From positions 30,417-94,416 of the forward strand of contig JYIN01000008.1 in the NCBI GenBank assembly GCA_002007405.1: a DNA stretch of 64,000 bases, in the 5' to 3' direction. The stretch comes from Gammaproteobacteria bacterium Gsub. Lineage in GTDB: Bacteria > Pseudomonadota > Gammaproteobacteria > PS1 > Pseudothioglobaceae. The position numbers and the translations under genes were made by a program. Below, piece after piece: positions 60,426 to 64,000 of the stretch. Under the pieces are notes generated by a model. That model did no database searches. It was not told the origin of the DNA and was given only the letters and a program-made list of their open reading frames with translations. Position 1 is the first letter of the stretch, and every line of letters starts with the position of its first letter.

Positions 60426-61205
60426 TTAATTTTTTAAGTAGTTTGTGTAGCAAACTATTTTTAGTAAATTTGGCATTAAATTTTGATAGATTGTAATGAT
60501 ATAACCTACGGTAGCATTATTCATATTTAAACGGTGTTTTGGGTTTAAAAATAATAAATCATAAATCTGATAAGGCTGCAGTCGCCTAGTATAATTCGCC
60601 TCAGCATTGATATTTTTTATTTTTATCTCATTGAATTGAATTAATTTTTTATCTTCAACATACTGGAATAAATTTAGATACAATATATGTGCTGTCAAAT
60701 ACGAAGTGTTGATTTGGTCTTTGATGCCGTAACGGCTAAAATCTGTTGCATAAGTTAATAAATTTTTATTGAAAAACAGTTGCTTAGTAAAGCAAATAAA
60801 ACACTGGTCAAAAAGAATGATTTTTGAATACGGCGATTTAAAAGTTTTGCGGTTAATTTTATCAAACCAAAACATAGGTGCATTTTGATTAAATTGGGGC
60901 ACGGCAACATCAGGTTTAGTATTTAAAACAATTTGTTCAAATTTTCTAAAATCACCTTGAATAAATTCAACATCATCATCTAAAAAAATATAATATTCAT
61001 ATTGTTGGGTTAATTCTCTGGCATATTCTATCAAAACATGACGCCCTGTATCCCAGTGAGTATTTGGAGCATAAATAAAATTGGGTTTATTGATTTTTTG
61101 TTCAAAAACCAAGACAATAACATCAGCATTATCACTTTCTAACACCTGGTGTCTATCTAAAAATTTGATTCTAGATTGCACTAAATATAAAAATTGTTTG
61201 GGCAT
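60426..61205 (-). CDS. Glycosyltransferase-like protein with a DDD motif
   Basis: 259 residues, cytoplasmic. Shows a GT-A-like start with the metal/sugar motif YEYYIFLDDDVEF (about 67-79) after HWDTGRHVLIEYAREL. The same arrangement occurs in the N-terminal half of the 625-residue protein two genes upstream, so the two are paralogues. The family is not certain, and sugar and acceptor are unknown. Last gene of a three-gene surface-glycan unit, directly abutting its neighbour. Confidence 0.68.
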   Translation of the reverse strand: MPKQFLYLVQSRIKFLDRHQVLESDNADVIVLVFEQKINKPNFIYAPNTHWDTGRHVLIEYARELTQQYEYYIFLDDDVEFIQGDFRKFEQIVLNTKPDVAVPQFNQNAPMFWFDKINRKTFKSPYSKIILFDQCFICFTKQLFFNKNLLTYATDFSRYGIKDQINTSYLTAHILYLNLFQYVEDKKLIQFNEIKIKNINAEANYTRRLQPYQIYDLLFLNPKHRLNMNNATVGYIITIYQNLMPNLLKIVCYTNYLKN

Positions 61206-62081
61206 CTAAGTTTGTTTAAGCAAATAGTTAATGCAAGATGATTGGCTGGGTGCGTATTGTTCATTACGAGATAGTTTGAAAAAAGGCGCTTTGCTGGTGT
61301 TTAACATTTTTTTATAAGTATCTGATAAATCATTTAATTGCTCTTTTGTTTGCAAGGCAAAAAACTCAATGCCACCATTTTTATCAAATTCACCCGCATT
61401 AGGGATATGGGCATCAAGCTTGATAATCTTATCCCATATTTGTGCAAATTTATCATCATTATGATAACACTCATTAAAAAGCTTAAATATAAGGTAGTAT
61501 TGGCCAGCCACTAAGTGTTTCTGCCAATATCTATATACGGCACTATAAAGTTTTTTAATCATATAGTGGTTTTTTGTAGATACCAAGAAATAACTACTCG
61601 CCATTGCTAAAGAACCCCCTGCTAGCCTTAAATTTTTACCTGGATTGCTCAGGGCAAAAAAATCTTGTTGAATATGGGGCGATAGCCATTCATCCAATGG
61701 TTTTCGACAAAATAAAGTCGCATCCACCCAAATACCGCCATATTGTTTTAATAAAGCCACCCTGATAATATCTGAGCGGTGTTGTATGATAATTGAGTGA
61801 TTTTTAATTAATTTTACAGTGGGGTTGGTTCGACGCAATAACCGCTTAATAAAAGTCTTAAGCAAGATTATTGTCATTGCTATAAGTTGTTTTTTTCTAT
61901 AATTCGGCATCCAATTTTTTATGTCAAAAAATTCAAGTATTGTGTCTTCATCTAAAGCACGAACTTCCCACTTAGGATTGTGTTTTTCCCATGATTTTTT
62001 GCATTTTTTTACCAATTCTGGTGCTTGTTCCCAGCCTTGTTCCCAATACATCCAAATTATTTTAGGTATGTTTTTTTGCAT
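61206..62081 (-). CDS. Capsular polysaccharide synthesis protein (GT32-like)
   Basis: 291 residues. Begins IPKIIWMYWEQGWEQAPELV and has WRALDEDT-like WEVRALDEDTI, then the DxD-containing HRSDIIRVALLKQYGGIWVDATLF (about 97-120), the pattern of PF05704/GT32 sugar transferases. Key acids D116 region intact. It overlaps the upstream gene by one base and abuts the downstream one, so they form one transcript for a capsule or lipopolysaccharide decoration. Confidence 0.82.
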   Translation of the reverse strand: MQKNIPKIIWMYWEQGWEQAPELVKKCKKSWEKHNPKWEVRALDEDTILEFFDIKNWMPNYRKKQLIAMTIILLKTFIKRLLRRTNPTVKLIKNHSIIIQHRSDIIRVALLKQYGGIWVDATLFCRKPLDEWLSPHIQQDFFALSNPGKNLRLAGGSLAMASSYFLVSTKNHYMIKKLYSAVYRYWQKHLVAGQYYLIFKLFNECYHNDDKFAQIWDKIIKLDAHIPNAGEFDKNGGIEFFALQTKEQLNDLSDTYKKMLNTSKAPFFKLSRNEQYAPSQSSCINYLLKQT

Positions 62082-63958
62082 TAATAAAATATCTTTTTTA
62101 GCGACCGAATAAGTTGTTTTAAAAATTTATATATATGTAATTTTTGGGCAATATTACGAGCGATAACTAGTATTTTTCTTTTGTATGAGGAAGCCCAAAA
62201 AGTTTGCCATCGATTCAAAGTGGTTATGTAATTTTTATAATAATACAAATACCTATTTTGCTTAGAGATATGAGTAGCGCACCAATCCATACAGTCCTCA
62301 GCGCGCTTAACTGGCTGTTGTGGTTGCTTGTCATACCAACTATTTCTAGCATAGCCAAAATATTTAAAATCATCCACACAATAATCATAGACTTTATTAG
62401 CAATGTCCTGTGTATAAAAAGCACTTGCTTTGCCAATAGGAATGCTTGCATTAACATGTGGTAAGGTTAGGGTTTTATTAACTTTGTATTGGGTTAAATA
62501 CTGATTAAAGTCATCTATCCAATGGTTAAAATCTTTAATGTCATACCACTTCATATTATCAAGGCTTGAATATATCGGGTGGTAAATCTGCATCCAGTGT
62601 TGATCTTTTTTGCCACCATTATGCAAGTAGTTAATAAAATCTTCAAACTCAACAAAGTTGGGTTTGGCTAATTTTTCAAATATATACATGCGGTAACTTA
62701 TATAACTTCCTAAAAATATTTTATCTTTCCATGCAGAAAATATTCGCTGATAAGGGTTGAATTTAATGCTAAAACGATACCAATTAGGGGCAAATAATAT
62801 TTCGGCAGCCAAAGTCTCGTCTTTTATAAAATCCCAACCTAAAGTGAGCGAGGTGGCATTAAATTTAGCTAGATTACTGTTATCATGAACATAATTTGGG
62901 TCAAAATCATAATTTTTTGGGGTATCTATATCAATACCATACAAATCGTACAAAACACTTAAAACAGAACTGCAAGCAGTTTTTCCGCGTTGAAAATAAA
63001 TAAAACGATATTTTCTATCGTAGAATATCATAGGCAGTGTACTACCCTGTGGCACAATAAAATCATGTGGCTCAAGCTCTTCTTTGAGGGCTCTTATGAG
63101 CTGTTGTTGGGTTTTGTCTAACTTACTATTATTTATCATAGGCGCAGTTGATTTTCTATTAAGATAATCTGGATGCTGGGTATTAAAAATTTTCCCAATG
63201 TCAACGATGGTAGCTTTAACGGGCTTGGGATTAGGCTTAATATCATAAAATTTATAATTATCAAGTATTATTTTAGCGTGATTAAAATCATTTTTAAAAG
63301 TGCTATTGTGGCATAAGTGATTGAATTTATTGAGAATAAGATTAAGCGGATTATACTGTATATTTTGACTATCTCGATGTGCCACGCTTTGAGTATTTTT
63401 AATATTAACCGTATTTAACACCAAACATTTATCCGCAAATAACTCGGTGGCAACATACTGGGCATACCACATTGAGCCTTCTGACCCGTGGTAGATTACT
63501 GGAAACATTAAATCGGCAAAATGCGAGGCAAAAATATGGCAGTATAAATCATGCCCTTTGACACAAAAAACTTTTTTTTTATCCGCTGCTATTTTTTTTC
63601 TTAGTGCCTTATCCCAGCACCAATTATCACCAAATATGGTGCCGGAAAGTGGGGTATAAGCACTGAGAAAATCACTTATTTCTTCACTAACCGAGCGCTT
63701 TGTTTTTGAGCAAAAATCAACATCATCATCAATAAAAATATAGTATTCATATTGTCCCTTAGTTTTTTCATACAACAGACTCCGACCTTCTGACCAAGTG
63801 ATATTTTTAGCATAAAAATCAGCCTGTTTATCGCGGCGGTTATCCGCCCAGTTGAGACGAAAACAATCACTGTAGCTGGTTGTAAATTGCCTTTTACGCT
63901 TTTTGGCTAATTTAGTATTAGGTTTATTGCCTTGCTCAAGGACGGCGAATTTTTTCAT
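62081..63958 (-). CDS. Fusion: glycosyltransferase-like domain plus sulfotransferase-like domain
   Basis: 625 residues. Residues about 1-240 resemble the 259-residue paralogue downstream (EGRSLLYEKTKGQYEYYIFI, then DDDVDF). Residues about 300-560 look like a Sulfotransfer_2-type domain: RFIYFQRGKTACSSVLSVLY gives the 5'-phosphosulfate loop (RGKTACSS), followed by FSIKFNPYQRIFSAWKDKIF, which carries the RNPYxRxxSxW 3'-phosphate motif, here KFNPYQRIFSAW. The product would add and sulfate a sugar. PAPS-dependent activity is inferred. A basic, membrane-avoiding tail (about 590-625) follows. Confidence 0.72.
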   Translation of the reverse strand: MKKFAVLEQGNKPNTKLAKKRKRQFTTSYSDCFRLNWADNRRDKQADFYAKNITWSEGRSLLYEKTKGQYEYYIFIDDDVDFCSKTKRSVSEEISDFLSAYTPLSGTIFGDNWCWDKALRKKIAADKKKVFCVKGHDLYCHIFASHFADLMFPVIYHGSEGSMWYAQYVATELFADKCLVLNTVNIKNTQSVAHRDSQNIQYNPLNLILNKFNHLCHNSTFKNDFNHAKIILDNYKFYDIKPNPKPVKATIVDIGKIFNTQHPDYLNRKSTAPMINNSKLDKTQQQLIRALKEELEPHDFIVPQGSTLPMIFYDRKYRFIYFQRGKTACSSVLSVLYDLYGIDIDTPKNYDFDPNYVHDNSNLAKFNATSLTLGWDFIKDETLAAEILFAPNWYRFSIKFNPYQRIFSAWKDKIFLGSYISYRMYIFEKLAKPNFVEFEDFINYLHNGGKKDQHWMQIYHPIYSSLDNMKWYDIKDFNHWIDDFNQYLTQYKVNKTLTLPHVNASIPIGKASAFYTQDIANKVYDYCVDDFKYFGYARNSWYDKQPQQPVKRAEDCMDWCATHISKQNRYLYYYKNYITTLNRWQTFWASSYKRKILVIARNIAQKLHIYKFLKQLIRSLKKIFY

Positions 63959-64000
63959 TGTTCGTCTTTATTTAAAATAAAAGCATTATAATCAACGCCA

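Overview
The window is AT-rich, densely packed bacterial chromosome. Gene content and order point to a gammaproteobacterium: lipB-lipA, efp-epmA, 6S RNA beside the 5-formyl-THF cyclo-ligase gene, tRNA(Tyr,Gly,Thr)-tuf-tRNA(Trp)-secE-nusG-rplKAJL-rpoBC, and ndk-rlmN-x-ispG. A two-component system of the tetrathionate-sensor type, a thiosulfate dehydrogenase remnant and a DsrE-like protein suggest a sulfur-oxidising lineage. Small AT-rich genomes of this kind occur in the SUP05/Thioglobus/bivalve-symbiont group, but that placement is inference; no rRNA is present to test it.

Layout: (1) 1-1.5 kb, lipoate synthesis (lipB is cut by the window edge). (2) 1.5-6.8 kb, a minus-strand pair of large repeat-bearing exported proteins: a beta-helix protein with a 28-residue repeat stalk and a 1066-residue lipoprotein with cadherin/Ig-like repeats. 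(3) 6.8-7.2 kb, an Xre-type regulator broken by one stop codon. (4) 7.4-18.4 kb, housekeeping: EF-P and its lysyl-modifying enzyme, a Sel1-repeat protein, argG, HIT, gcvP, an amino-acid permease, hisA, rnfH; a decayed integrase lies near 15.6 kb. (5) 18.4-27.6 kb, corC and pmbA, separated by about 7 kb of inserted DNA flanked by imperfect 104/103-bp direct repeats. The insert holds a pmbA'-ruvB' chimera, a TtrS/TtrR-like sensor and regulator, a DsrE-like secreted protein, a porin, a truncated tsdA, a DUF4395 membrane protein and a decayed IS1595-type element. (6) 27.6-37.3 kb, ubiquinone hydroxylase, fau, 6S RNA, purH, fis, def, nadB, an RND exporter and a pcm-type methyltransferase. (7) 37.5-50.8 kb, the RNA polymerase/ribosomal protein/secE-nusG/tuf block with four tRNAs, an L10 leader and a hairpin between rplL and rpoB. 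(8) 50.8-52.3 kb, a decayed stretch with a GspE/PilB-like remnant. (9) 52.3-60.1 kb, HU, ndk, rlmN, ispG, dxs, trhO, a methyltransferase, a monothiol glutaredoxin and tRNA-Ala/tRNA-Glu. (10) 60.4-64 kb, three tightly packed minus-strand surface-glycan genes, one of which joins a glycosyltransferase-like half to a sulfotransferase-like half.

The most unusual parts are the repeat-bounded sulfur-sensing island, the recombination-prone surface protein pair, and the glycan cluster with the fusion protein. Erosion is visible at six sites: xre, an IS481-type integrase, ruvB', tsdA, the IS1595 transposase and gspE/pilB. This suggests a genome still shedding mobile and accessory DNA.
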